A stretch of 64,000 nt of DNA from Roseobacter sp. SK209-2-6 (GCF_000169455.1 NZ_AAYC01000001.1:458001-522000), one strand, 5' to 3'; shown: positions 26,078 to 34,209, numbered from the stretch's first letter. The notes: generated by a model not told the origin, from the sequence alone. Program-made: numbers and translations.

Positions 26078-27109
26078 TTATACGGTGGATAGGGACAACG
26101 CGTCGGCGTTGACGGTGTAATCTGGGTTTTGCCCTGTCAGGACCTTGGCCACCTGCGTGGCTGCTGTGACCCGGGCGGCGAGAATGGATTCTTCGGAGTA
26201 ATAGGCCGCATGCGGTGTCACGAGCACGTTGGGCAGCGTGAACAGCAGATTGTCATCCGGCGTCCAATTGGCGCGTTTGGCGGGTTCCTCTTCGGGATCG
26301 TCGAGGCCTGCCGCAGCAAGGTGCCCCTCGGTCAGCGCCCGGAACAGCGCCTTGTTGTCGACCGTGGGTCCACGCCCGGTGTTCACCAGGATGGCCCCCG
26401 GTTTCATTGCCGCGAATTCGGCATCGGACAGGAAGTGATGCGTGTCCGGAGTCATCGGCGCCTGCATCAGAATGTAATCGGACCGCGCCAGCAGCTCTGG
26501 CTTGCCCACAAGCTCAACACCAAGTTTCGCGGCGGCTTCGCCCGGCAGGAAAGGGTCATAAGCGATGACATTCACGCCAAAGGCCCGCGCGCGCGCTGCA
26601 ATGGCCTGGCCTATCTTGCCAAGCGAAACGACACCCATAGTGCGTCCGCGCAGGCGATGTACGGGTTGGCCGCTCTGCCATTGCCATAATCCTGCGTGGG
26701 TTGCGCGGTCATAGTCGGGCAGTTTGCGGGCAAGCGCCAGCCACAGAGCAATCGCGTGATCCGCGACTTCCTCGGTGCAGTAGTTCTGTACATTGGTGAC
26801 AAGGATGCCTTTGGCGGTTGCAGCGTTCACGTCAACGATATCAACACCGACGCCGTAGCGCGCGATCACTTCGCAGCGCTGCATCCGGGTGATCGTTTCG
26901 TGTCCGATCCTGGCATATTGATTCATCATAGCCGCGCAGCGCCGCGCGGCATCGAACAGATCCGTCTCCTTTTTTGCCTGCAAGGCGACGACTTCTGCTC
27001 CAGCGGCTTCCAGAATTTCGGTTTCGACACTCACATCGCCGAAATCAAAGTCCGTAATCACAACAAGCGGCCGGTCGCTGCGCGGGGTGAAACTGGCTGT
27101 TTTTAACAA
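26078..27109 (-). CDS. D-2-hydroxyacid dehydrogenase, CtBP/phosphoglycerate dehydrogenase-like
   Basis: The protein has 343 residues. The NAD loop reads GVVSLGKIGQAIA (usually GLGRIG), and the catalytic set is NTGRGPTVD (Arg), DDPEEEP (Glu) and VTPHAAYYSEES (His), the last phrase typical of the CtBP-like subgroup. It reduces a 2-oxoacid or oxidises a D-2-hydroxyacid. I place the start at a TTG (27109) six bases after AAAGGAGGGG; the longer frame to 27373 runs through the operators and into the divergent gntR gene. It is the first gene of the seven-gene operon. Confidence 0.86.
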   Translation of the reverse strand: MLKTASFTPRSDRPLVVITDFDFGDVSVETEILEAAGAEVVALQAKKETDLFDAARRCAAMMNQYARIGHETITRMQRCEVIARYGVGVDIVDVNAATAKGILVTNVQNYCTEEVADHAIALWLALARKLPDYDRATHAGLWQWQSGQPVHRLRGRTMGVVSLGKIGQAIAARARAFGVNVIAYDPFLPGEAAAKLGVELVGKPELLARSDYILMQAPMTPDTHHFLSDAEFAAMKPGAILVNTGRGPTVDNKALFRALTEGHLAAAGLDDPEEEPAKRANWTPDDNLLFTLPNVLVTPHAAYYSEESILAARVTAATQVAKVLTGQNPDYTVNADALSLSTV

Positions 27110-27138
27110 TGCGGCCCCTCCTTTGCCCGATAACTGAT

Positions 27139-27154
27139 ATCTGATATTCCAGAT
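27139..27154. promoter_or_regulatory. GntR operator-like site, intergenic site 1
   Basis: ATCTGATATTCCAGAT lies between the divergent dehydrogenase and gntR genes. It matches the core of the repeat ahead of the TRAP operon at 14 of 16 positions and is itself partly palindromic. Confidence 0.7.
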
Positions 27155-27169
27155 TGCAAGCCGTGGTAT

Positions 27170-27185
27170 ATCAGATATTCTGGAT
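27170..27185. promoter_or_regulatory. GntR operator-like site, intergenic site 2
   Basis: ATCAGATATTCTGGAT agrees with intergenic site 1 at 13 of 16 positions. The centre-to-centre distance is 31 bases, about three helical turns, which suits cooperative binding. It lies 29 bases before the gntR ATG. Confidence 0.65.
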
Positions 27186-27213
27186 GGTGCAACTTGTTTC
27201 GAGGTGATCACCC

Positions 27214-27882
27214 ATGGCTTTAGAACGACCAAAATCTCTTCGAGAGCTTGCCTTGGAGTATCTTCGCAAGCGAATTGTCGATGGTACCTTTCAGATGGGA
27301 CAGGTTTTGTCGGAGCGGAAAATTTCCGAAGAGCTTGGGGTGTCGAAATCTCCGGTGCGGGAAGCACTGGCACAATTGCGTGACGAAGGTTTGGTTCAAA
27401 TTGAACCCCAAAAAGGCGCGCGCGTGTTCACCCTTACAGTTGATGAGGTGATCCAGATCTGTGACTTCCGCCAGGTGATCGAATGCGCCTCCTTCGAGCT
27501 TGCACTGCAAAGAGACCCAGCCGGCCTGGCGGCAGATATTGACAAGATCGTCCTAAAGATGGCTGCCAAAAAGGACACAGGTGATGAAGATGCTTACATC
27601 GCGCTCGACAATGAGTTTCACCAGCTCATCTTTGAACATGCCGGAAATGACTATCTGACAGCCAGCTATACGCGTTACGTCGGCAAGATTTCAGCACTTC
27701 GCAAACTTCTGTCACAACTTCCAAAACACACGGACCTCTCATTTGATGAGCATAGCGCCATCGCGGAGGCTGTCCGCAAGGGCGACCTTATGGAGGTCAA
27801 AGCTTTGCTTGCGGAACACATTGACCGGACCCGGAAAGCTTATACCAAGGCAGCCGACTTGCTGGGCGCGCCTGTCGAGTGA
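27214..27882 (+). CDS. GntR-family (FCD) regulator of the sugar-acid cluster
   Basis: The protein has 222 residues: winged helix at residues 8-70 (LRKRIVDGTFQMGQVLSERKISEELGVSKSPVREALAQLRDEGLV) and a helical FCD domain at 80-215 whose NEFHQLIFEHAGN and later His residues should bind a metal and a carboxylate ligand. It diverges from the seven-gene operon, and both intergenic sites plus the repeat ahead of dctP share a motif, so it most likely represses both halves of the cluster and is released by the substrate or an intermediate. Confidence 0.9.
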   Translation: MALERPKSLRELALEYLRKRIVDGTFQMGQVLSERKISEELGVSKSPVREALAQLRDEGLVQIEPQKGARVFTLTVDEVIQICDFRQVIECASFELALQRDPAGLAADIDKIVLKMAAKKDTGDEDAYIALDNEFHQLIFEHAGNDYLTASYTRYVGKISALRKLLSQLPKHTDLSFDEHSAIAEAVRKGDLMEVKALLAEHIDRTRKAYTKAADLLGAPVE

Positions 27883-28155
27883 AGCCGCTGATTCCTGCCA
27901 AGATAGCGCTGCAACGCGAATAAATTGGCCGTGCGGGTGAGGAATTCTCCCTCTCTTCCCAGCGTGGGGATGCCTGCATTGTTGCGCCAACAGAGCTAAT
28001 CGCGTGGCAGGAACGGGCAGTGAGACATCAAGATGCCAGTTGAGGGGCTCTGTTGTCGGATTTCGCCGCCTGTCGCAAGAAGATCAACTGCTGAGGCTGG
28101 AAGGTCAGGGTGCGGCCGGTCCGGTCCTGTGGGCAGAGGGCAGTCCAATTTGCTC

Positions 28156-28692
28156 TTAAGCCGCAATGCCGCGCAGGGCAGCTTTTGCAACGATGTCGAA
28201 GATCGACCGGTCCTTCGAGGCGGAAGCAACGATCATACCACCCTCTAGGGCCGCTACGATCAGCGCTGCAGTTTCCCTTTCGTTTTCGACGCCGTGTCTG
28301 GAGAGCAGTGTTTCCAGCCATGCCTTGTTCATCCCAAAGAATGCCTTTGTCCGCGCGTTGATATTCTCTGACAGGCCAATGGCTTCTGCCCCCATCACTG
28401 CGCAGAGGCAGATGGACTCACCCAGCACCAGGGCCTTGGCATAAAGCCCGACAAACGCCTCCAGTGCAGATTGCAGGTTATCCGTGGGGATCTTTTCGAG
28501 CTCCGCCTTGAACCGGTCGGCATAGCGCGCAACCAGGGCCTCACCCAGGTCGGGTTTCGTTGGGAAGTGATAATGAACACTGGCGCTTTTGATTCCCACA
28601 TCTCCGGCCAAATCGCGGAAACTCATCTCTGCAAAGCCCGCACCGCGCACACGTTTCTCGGCGGCTTCAAGAATTTTTTCTTTCATTGTCAT
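28156..28692 (-). CDS. TetR-family repressor
   Basis: The protein has 178 residues. The N-terminal helix-turn-helix (KEKILEAAEKRVRGAGFAEMSFRDLAGDVGIKSASVHYHFPTKPDLG) is typical TetR, with a helical ligand domain after it. The start is taken at 28692 (MTMKEKIL); in-frame codons further upstream run across the operators. It diverges from a five-gene operon, and two 18-bp near-identical sites lie between, so it is very probably the local repressor. The inducer is unknown; the operon suggests a reactive carbonyl, amine or similar compound. Confidence 0.88.
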   Translation of the reverse strand: MTMKEKILEAAEKRVRGAGFAEMSFRDLAGDVGIKSASVHYHFPTKPDLGEALVARYADRFKAELEKIPTDNLQSALEAFVGLYAKALVLGESICLCAVMGAEAIGLSENINARTKAFFGMNKAWLETLLSRHGVENERETAALIVAALEGGMIVASASKDRSIFDIVAKAALRGIAA

Positions 28693-28711
28693 GGGGCTAA
28701 CTCGCATCTGC

Positions 28712-28729
28712 CTACTGATTGATAGATAG
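28712..28729. promoter_or_regulatory. TetR operator-like site O1
   Basis: CTACTGATTGATAGATAG matches the site at 28763-28780 in 15 of 18 positions. It ends three bases before the -35 element of the forward promoter and lies 20 bases from the tetR start, so it could also block tetR transcription. Confidence 0.72.
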
Positions 28730-28732
28730 CTG

Positions 28733-28761
28733 TTGACAGTTTTCAGGTCAATTCCCATTAT
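28733..28761 (+). promoter_or_regulatory. Sigma-70-type promoter of the DJ-1 operon
   Basis: TTGACA (28733-28738), a 17-base spacer and CATTAT (28756-28761) make a near-consensus promoter. The predicted start near 28768 lies inside operator O2. Confidence 0.7.
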
Positions 28762-28762
28762 T

Positions 28763-28780
28763 CTACCTATCGATAGATAG
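28763..28780. promoter_or_regulatory. TetR operator-like site O2
   Basis: CTACCTATCGATAGATAG is an 18-bp palindrome with 8 of 9 positions paired. It covers the expected transcription start of the DJ-1 operon, the classical place for a repressor. Confidence 0.78.
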
Positions 28781-28799
28781 ACGCAAAGGAACTCTGACA

Positions 28800-29501
28800 A
28801 TGACTACTGGAAACCAGCAAAAGCGCGTGCTGCTCATCATGTCCTCGGTGGATGAAATGGGCATCTCGGGTAAACAAACCGGCACTTGGTTCACAGAACT
28901 GGCGGCGCCCTATTACATCCTGACCGAAGCCGGGTATGAGGTTGTCTTTGCCTCGCCCGAGGGCGGCGCGGCTCCGATTGATCTGCTTTCAATGAAGGCC
29001 CCTTTCACAACCGAATACACCGAGCGCTTCTTCAACGACCCGGTGGCAATGTTCGCCGCTCAGAACACCCGCAAGCTTCGTGAGATCGACTATTCGACCT
29101 TTGATGCACTCTTCGTGCCTGGCGGCTATGGGCTGATCTGGGATCTGGCAAGCGACAGCTACACGATCAAGATGATCAAGGACTTTTACGAAAGCGGCCG
29201 CCCTGTTGCGATGGTTTGCCATGCGCCTGCCATCCTGCGCGACATCAAGCTCTCAAATGGCGAATACCTGGTGAACGGTGTCGATCTGACTGGCTTCAAG
29301 AACGAAGAGGACAGCGAAATCGAGCTTCTGCATCACCTCTTGTTCTCGCTTGAGGACGAGTTGAAAGGCCGGGGTGCCAATTACATCAGCAAGGCCAACT
29401 GGGAGGCGAATGTTGTTGAGGATGGCGCCTTGATGACCGGCCAAAGCCCTGCCTCCGCGCCACCGCTCGCCGAAGCCCTGAAAGCACGCTTGGCGGCCTA
29501 A
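28800..29501 (+). CDS. DJ-1/PfpI-family protein
   Basis: The protein has 233 residues. The DJ-1 fold shows LLIMSS, the Glu-containing loop FASPEGG, VPGGYGLIWDL and the nucleophile elbow AMVCHAPAIL with its reactive Cys. The Cys followed by His is the pattern of the Hsp31/glyoxalase III-like branch, whose members convert methylglyoxal to lactate or act as chaperones; others hydrate isonitriles. It is the first gene of the TetR-controlled operon, starting 20 bases after operator O2. A stress or detoxification role is likely, but the substrate is open. Confidence 0.85.
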   Translation: MTTGNQQKRVLLIMSSVDEMGISGKQTGTWFTELAAPYYILTEAGYEVVFASPEGGAAPIDLLSMKAPFTTEYTERFFNDPVAMFAAQNTRKLREIDYSTFDALFVPGGYGLIWDLASDSYTIKMIKDFYESGRPVAMVCHAPAILRDIKLSNGEYLVNGVDLTGFKNEEDSEIELLHHLLFSLEDELKGRGANYISKANWEANVVEDGALMTGQSPASAPPLAEALKARLAA

Positions 29502-29558
29502 TGAAAACCGCCGGGGTGGTTGCTCAAATTGCCCCGGCACCTCATACGGAGAGAGCCT

Positions 29559-30539
29559 ATGTCCACCGCATTGCAACCTGTCGACAGCGTCGAGATCCTT
29601 GTTCTGATCGACAATAAGACCGATGCTTTGTCGAGCCTGCCCGAGGGCTTCACCGATGAATGGGTGAATCTGCACAAAGCGGGGATGGAACAGATTTCCG
29701 GCGCAGGCCAGTGCTGCGCCAATCATGGACTGGCGTTGATTATTACCGCGCAGCGCGGCGGCACCAAGCATGTGATGCTCTTTGATGCGGGCCCGGTGGA
29801 TTTCGCCGTCGAATACAACGCCTCCCGCCTCGGTGCATCCTTTGGCGAGATCGAGGCCATCACGCTGTCGCATGGCCATTGGGACCATGCAGGAGGCATT
29901 CCGGCGGCCATCGATCTGATCCGCCAGGGCGGCCAAACTGGCGACCTGCCCGTGTATCTGCATCCCGGCATGTTCCGGAAGCGGGCCTTCCCTCTGTCCA
30001 CGGGCGAGTTGATCGAGATTCGCGAGATCGCCACGCCAGACGAGCTTTCGGCGCAGGGCGCGATGCCGGTGGTCACAGATCAGCCGCTAAGCGTTCTGGA
30101 TGACATGTTCTATATCTCCGGTGAAATCCCGCGCGTGACCTCCTACGAGGCCGGCTTTCCGGGACATGTTCAGCGCAACGCAGAAGACACCGGCTGGGAA
30201 GATGATCCTCTCCTGATGGACGAACGCTATGTCGCGGTGAATATCGCGGGCAAAGGGCTGGTAGTTTTTTCCGCCTGCTCGCATGCGGGCATCGTCAACG
30301 TGCTGCATGCGGCACGGCGGGACTTCCCCGGCGTACCAATCCATGCGCTGACCGGAGGGTTTCACCTGGCGGGCGGCAACGAGCGGATCATCGAAGACAC
30401 CGTCGCCGACTTCGAGCAGTTCAACATCGGCCTAATCCTGCCGGGGCATTGCACCGGATGGCGGGCGACCAACGCCCTCGAACGCGCCTATGGCGAGCGG
30501 GTGGTGCCCATCGCTGTCGGCATGAAGATCCCTCTTTGA
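29559..30539 (+). CDS. MBL-fold metallo-hydrolase
   Basis: The protein has 326 residues. LSHGHWDHAGG is the metal-binding HxHxDH motif; later FSACSHAGIVN and TGGFHLAG, then LPGHCTGW, supply further His/Asp ligands. The wording fits the COG1237-type branch of the metallo-beta-lactamase superfamily, whose few known members act on pterin phosphates or serve as hydrolases of lactones and esters. The ATG at 29559 has GGAGAG upstream. It follows the DJ-1 gene by 57 bases and precedes the cupin gene by 14. Confidence 0.85.
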   Translation: MSTALQPVDSVEILVLIDNKTDALSSLPEGFTDEWVNLHKAGMEQISGAGQCCANHGLALIITAQRGGTKHVMLFDAGPVDFAVEYNASRLGASFGEIEAITLSHGHWDHAGGIPAAIDLIRQGGQTGDLPVYLHPGMFRKRAFPLSTGELIEIREIATPDELSAQGAMPVVTDQPLSVLDDMFYISGEIPRVTSYEAGFPGHVQRNAEDTGWEDDPLLMDERYVAVNIAGKGLVVFSACSHAGIVNVLHAARRDFPGVPIHALTGGFHLAGGNERIIEDTVADFEQFNIGLILPGHCTGWRATNALERAYGERVVPIAVGMKIPL

Positions 30540-30553
30540 AGAAGGTAAGTGAC

Positions 30554-31228
30554 ATGGAACTCAACGCAAACTTTGATGAACGCGCTGTGGTGCATTCCGG
30601 GCAAGAGCCTTGGATCAGCTCGCCAATGAAGGGCGTGGACCGGCGGATGCTGGACCGGATCGGCGACGAGGTGGCACGCGCCACTACCATCGTGCGCTAT
30701 GCCCCGGGCAGCTCATTTTCGGCCCACACCCATACTGGGGGCGAGGAATTCCTGGTGCTTGACGGGGTTTTTCAGGACGAGCATGGGGACTTTCCGGCCG
30801 GAACCTATGTGCGCAACCCGCCCACGTCTTCGCACACACCAAGCGCGGCAGAGGGGGCAACGATTCTGGTAAAACTCTGGCAGTTCGACCCTGAGGACCG
30901 GAGGCAGGTTACAATCGACACCAAGGCGCAAAAGCCGCAGCGGGTATCGGAGGGCGTGGTGGAGATTCCGCTCTTTGAGGATGCGCGTGAGCGGGTCCGG
31001 ATCGAGATCTGGGAGGCGGGCCAAAGCGTCTCAGCAAGCCACAAAGGGTTCGAGGCCCTGGTGCTCGAAGGCAGTTTTACCGAAGGCGGCGAGAATTTTG
31101 TGAAAGAGTCATGGCTGCGACTGCCTGCGGGCATGGATTTGAAGGCGCAAGCGGGCCCTGAAGGCGCGCGTCTCTGGGTGAAATCCGGGCATCTGGCCGA
31201 ACCGCCGGTTGCCCCGGGTGCGGGGTAG
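30554..31228 (+). CDS. Double-cupin (ChrR-like) protein
   Basis: The protein has 224 residues with two cupin units. The first (SAHTHTGGEEFLVLDGVF, FPAGTYVRNPPTSSHTP) keeps the HxH, Glu and distal His ligands; the second (VSASHKGFEALVLEGSFTEGG) has lost most of them. It resembles the cupin half of ChrR anti-sigma factors, but no zinc-binding ASD domain or sigma factor gene is present. An enzymatic role, for example dioxygenation or epimerisation, is as likely as sensing. It overlaps nothing and is followed after four bases by the SDR gene. Confidence 0.8.
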   Translation: MELNANFDERAVVHSGQEPWISSPMKGVDRRMLDRIGDEVARATTIVRYAPGSSFSAHTHTGGEEFLVLDGVFQDEHGDFPAGTYVRNPPTSSHTPSAAEGATILVKLWQFDPEDRRQVTIDTKAQKPQRVSEGVVEIPLFEDARERVRIEIWEAGQSVSASHKGFEALVLEGSFTEGGENFVKESWLRLPAGMDLKAQAGPEGARLWVKSGHLAEPPVAPGAG

Positions 31229-31232
31229 GATC

Positions 31233-31907
31233 ATGTCAAAACCTCTTGCGATCGTGGCCGGTGCCGGTCCGGGCCTTGGGCAAACCGTGGTCTCGTCATT
31301 TGGCCAGAACGGGTACACCACTATTGGCCTGAACCGGACTTTGCCCAATGCCGCAGCTTCCACGCTGGCCCTGGACCTGACCAGTCAGAGCCAGACAATG
31401 ACTAGGCTGCGTGAACTGTTTTGCACCCATGGCGTACCCGAGCTGGTGGTTCACAATACCGCAAAGCTGGTCATTTCCCCCTTCGAGAACACAAGTATCG
31501 AGGAATTCGAGGAGACCTGGCGTGCGATGGTGTTATCCGCCGTTAATCTTGCCAAAGTTGTCATGCCTGCAATGGCCAAAGCCGGGGGCGGAACCTTCAT
31601 CATTTCAGGAGCCACTGCCAGCTTGCGCGGCGGAAAAAACTTCTCAGCATTCGCTTCGGCCAAAGCTGGCTTGCGGGCCCTGGCCCAGTCACTGGCCCGG
31701 GAATACGGTCCGAAGGGCGTGCATGTCATACATGTCATTCTTGACGGGATCGTGGACACTGAAACCAGTCGTGCGATGCACGGTCTGGACGCATCGCGCA
31801 TGTTAAAGCCAGCGGACCTTGCAAGCATCTATCTTGCGCTGGCCAAACAACCCAAATCCACATGGACACATGAATTGGATCTTAGGCCCATGGGGGAGCC
31901 ATTCTGA
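31233..31907 (+). CDS. SDR-like protein lacking the catalytic tyrosine
   Basis: The protein has 224 residues with an SDR fold. The cofactor loop reads AGAGPGLGQTV, and the Ser region is FIISGATAS, but the usual Tyr-x-x-x-Lys is Phe-Ala-Ser-Ala-Lys (in FSAFASAKAGLRALAQSLARE). I recall other SDR-like families with the same Phe, so this is a family trait rather than a sequencing error. Its reaction may differ from simple dehydrogenation. TAGGA precedes the ATG. The stop overlaps the start of the next gene (TGATG). Confidence 0.8.
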   Translation: MSKPLAIVAGAGPGLGQTVVSSFGQNGYTTIGLNRTLPNAAASTLALDLTSQSQTMTRLRELFCTHGVPELVVHNTAKLVISPFENTSIEEFEETWRAMVLSAVNLAKVVMPAMAKAGGGTFIISGATASLRGGKNFSAFASAKAGLRALAQSLAREYGPKGVHVIHVILDGIVDTETSRAMHGLDASRMLKPADLASIYLALAKQPKSTWTHELDLRPMGEPF

Positions 31908-32992
31908 TGCAGACAGAAGTACTTATCGTTGGCGGCGGCCTGTCGGGCCTCGCCCTTGCCGATCACCTGACCCGGCAAGGCAAAGACTTCCTGCTGGTTG
32001 AGGCGCAGGACCGACTGGGCGGGCGCATCATGACCAAAGAGAGCGCCGACGGCCGGTTCGATCTGGGTCCCGCCTGGTTCTGGCCGGGTCAGCCGCGGAT
32101 TGCGGCGCTGGCCCGGCGGTTCAATATCCAGGTCTTCGAACAGTTCTCAACCGGCGATCTGCTGTTCCAGGATCAAAGCGGAGCGGTCCACCGCGGGCGG
32201 GGCTATGCCTCCATGCAGGGATCTTTGCGGCTTGCCGGCGGGATGGGGTCTCTGATCGAGGCATTTTCAAACGTTCTGGACCCGGCGCGGGTGATGATCC
32301 GTACTAGGTTCACTGCCGTGGCCTGCAGCCGGGACGGGATCACCGCCACCCTTGACCAGGGCGGCATGGCGTTGACAGTGTCAGCCGGCCAGATCGTGCT
32401 GGCCGTGCCGCCGCGTGTCATAGCAGATACGGTCAGGTTCGATCCGGCGCTCAACGCCGCACAGCTTCAATCTCTGAAAGACATGCCCACCTGGATGGCA
32501 GGTCAGGCCAAGATTTTGGCTGTCTATGATACCCCCCATTGGCGCAACGCGGGCCTCTCGGGCGATGCGATGAGCCATCGCGGCCCGATGGCCGAAATCC
32601 ACGATGCCTCTCCGATGGCAGGCGGCCCCTATGCGCTCTTTGGCTTTGTAGGGGTGCCTGCTGGAGCCCGCGCGGCACATAAAGAAGAGGTGATGCAGAT
32701 GGCCCTTGCACAGCTGATCGCAATGTTCGGCCCGGAGATGGCCAAACCGCGCGATTTGATGCTGCAGGACTGGGCGGCAGTCCTAGAGATCGCCAGACCG
32801 CAGGATCAAAAACCGGTCGGCTACCACCCTAACTATGGCTTGCCGCAAGCGTTGCGCCCGCTTGCCGAGCACGGCGTTCACTTCGGCTCGACCGAGACTG
32901 CTGAGGTCTTTGGCGGTTTCCTTGAAGGCGCGCTGGAGGCTGCGGAATTCCTGTCTGAGCGCCTGAAGTCAGCAATTGATGCAAAAGTTTAG
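31907..32992 (+). CDS. FAD-dependent amine oxidase-like oxidoreductase
   Basis: The protein has 361 residues. LIVGGGLSGLALADHLTRQGKDFLLVEAQDRLGGRIMT is the FAD-binding fold followed by the amine-oxidase GGRxxT phrase; LAGGMGSLIEAF, IVLAVPPRVI and the C-terminal HFGSTETAEVFGGFLEGALEAAE match monoamine-oxidase-type proteins, although the chain is about 80 residues shorter than typical MAO. It probably oxidises an amine, or a carbon-carbon bond, to the imine or alkene. It is the last gene of the TetR-controlled operon and is coupled to the SDR-like gene. Confidence 0.84.
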   Translation: MQTEVLIVGGGLSGLALADHLTRQGKDFLLVEAQDRLGGRIMTKESADGRFDLGPAWFWPGQPRIAALARRFNIQVFEQFSTGDLLFQDQSGAVHRGRGYASMQGSLRLAGGMGSLIEAFSNVLDPARVMIRTRFTAVACSRDGITATLDQGGMALTVSAGQIVLAVPPRVIADTVRFDPALNAAQLQSLKDMPTWMAGQAKILAVYDTPHWRNAGLSGDAMSHRGPMAEIHDASPMAGGPYALFGFVGVPAGARAAHKEEVMQMALAQLIAMFGPEMAKPRDLMLQDWAAVLEIARPQDQKPVGYHPNYGLPQALRPLAEHGVHFGSTETAEVFGGFLEGALEAAEFLSERLKSAIDAKV

Positions 32993-33060
32993 CCCTCCCT
33001 CCGCCCGGAGGTGATGCCCCCAGGCCGATAGCGACCACAAACTCAACGTGGAGGAGTTTC

Positions 33061-33306
33061 ATGGCTGAAAGTTTTCTGCATGATCGATCAAAGGCGGACT
33101 TCCGGAACCGTCGACACTCTTCATCGAAGCGCAACGGATACTCGGAAGAGGCTCAGCTGCTAGATGAATCCACAGTCATTGTCAGGAATGCCTCTTTCGT
33201 GATGTGTCTTGACGACACCTACGGCTGGTTTGAGCGCGCAAGGAGCCAATCAGAAAACAATTTTGCATCGGGATGCCCGATCGCGGTTTCATGCTGGGTC
33301 AAATAG
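33061..33306 (+). CDS. Doubtful small open frame with a strong ribosome site
   Basis: An 81-codon frame opens seven bases after GGAGGAG, an excellent ribosome-binding sequence. The protein (MAESFLHDRSKADF...) has no known family, and its last third overlaps the convergent LysR gene. It could be a real small protein or the 5' remnant of a deleted sixth operon gene, since it lies 68 bases after the amine oxidase. Confidence 0.3.
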   Translation: MAESFLHDRSKADFRNRRHSSSKRNGYSEEAQLLDESTVIVRNASFVMCLDDTYGWFERARSQSENNFASGCPIAVSCWVK

Positions 33307-34106
33307 AAATTTTCCTGCGCCGGAATTTCCAGGCTAAAGGGTTTGGCGAGAGAACCTGTGGCCAGTCTCTGACGGGCCAGTGACGACCGAGTGAGAATGA
33401 CACCAAAAGTGGGTGTTAAAATTTCAAAGCCGAGGTTGTTGGTGTCCACATGTAGGCATTTGTCGTCGCCTGCGCAGTCGAGCTTCGCCTCACGGAGCCA
33501 GTTTGACCAGCCTTCTGCGTAGCCAATGACGTGAATTAACGTCTGTTCGCGCAAGGAGGCCAAATTCTGCAGAGCACCACTTGCCAACAGCCCCGGATGA
33601 CAAGCTGGAAATAGAGCGTCACGGGTAAGCTGGGTCACACGAAGGCCCGGCCATTCTCCATCGCCATACCGTATGTCCAGATCACAGTGGCCCTCAGATG
33701 AGTTTTCGTTCCAGACATTTGAGATGATCCGCAGCTTTATGTCCGGATGGTGGTTTTGGAAGTCATGCAGGTTATGTGCCAGCCAAAGCACACCAAACCC
33801 AATTGAGGTTCTTATGGTCAGCGCATCGTTAGGGCCTTTGGAAAAAAGCTCGTGGGTTCCATATGCCAGATCCTCAAAAGCTTGGTTCACGACCGGCAGA
33901 TAAGCCTGGCCGACACGTGTGATTTCTATGCTCCTCGCATGGCGCACGAAAAGCGGGGCCTTCAAATAGCTCTCAAGAAGTTTGACCTGTTTCGAAACAG
34001 CGGCTTGCGTCAGATTTAGTTCTTGTGCCGCATGCGTGAAACTGAGGTGCCGCGCAGTCGCTTCAAATGCGCGCAACCAGATAAGGGGTGGGAATGATCT
34101 GCTCAT
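33219..34106 (-). CDS. LysR-family regulator, GcvA-like
   Basis: The protein has 295 residues. The winged helix (PPLIWLRAFEATARHLSFTHAAQELNLTQAAVSKQVKLLES) matches the GcvA/AmpR branch of LysR regulators, followed by a substrate-binding domain (about 95-290). The start at 34106 (MSRSFPPL) sits where homologues begin. It diverges from the DmdA-like gene with 103 bases between starts, the normal position for a LysR activator of its neighbour. The ligand is probably the demethylase substrate or a product. Confidence 0.88.
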   Translation of the reverse strand: MSRSFPPLIWLRAFEATARHLSFTHAAQELNLTQAAVSKQVKLLESYLKAPLFVRHARSIEITRVGQAYLPVVNQAFEDLAYGTHELFSKGPNDALTIRTSIGFGVLWLAHNLHDFQNHHPDIKLRIISNVWNENSSEGHCDLDIRYGDGEWPGLRVTQLTRDALFPACHPGLLASGALQNLASLREQTLIHVIGYAEGWSNWLREAKLDCAGDDKCLHVDTNNLGFEILTPTFGVILTRSSLARQRLATGSLAKPFSLEIPAQENFYLTQHETAIGHPDAKLFSDWLLARSNQP

Positions 34107-34209
34107 GGCCAAATGACCTATAACTAAAACACGGGCTAAGGCAAGATATTGGTTGTTTGATTGGCTCAGAGCATTCGACTTATTTGCTCCCATACTAGGG
34201 GAGAGACAA

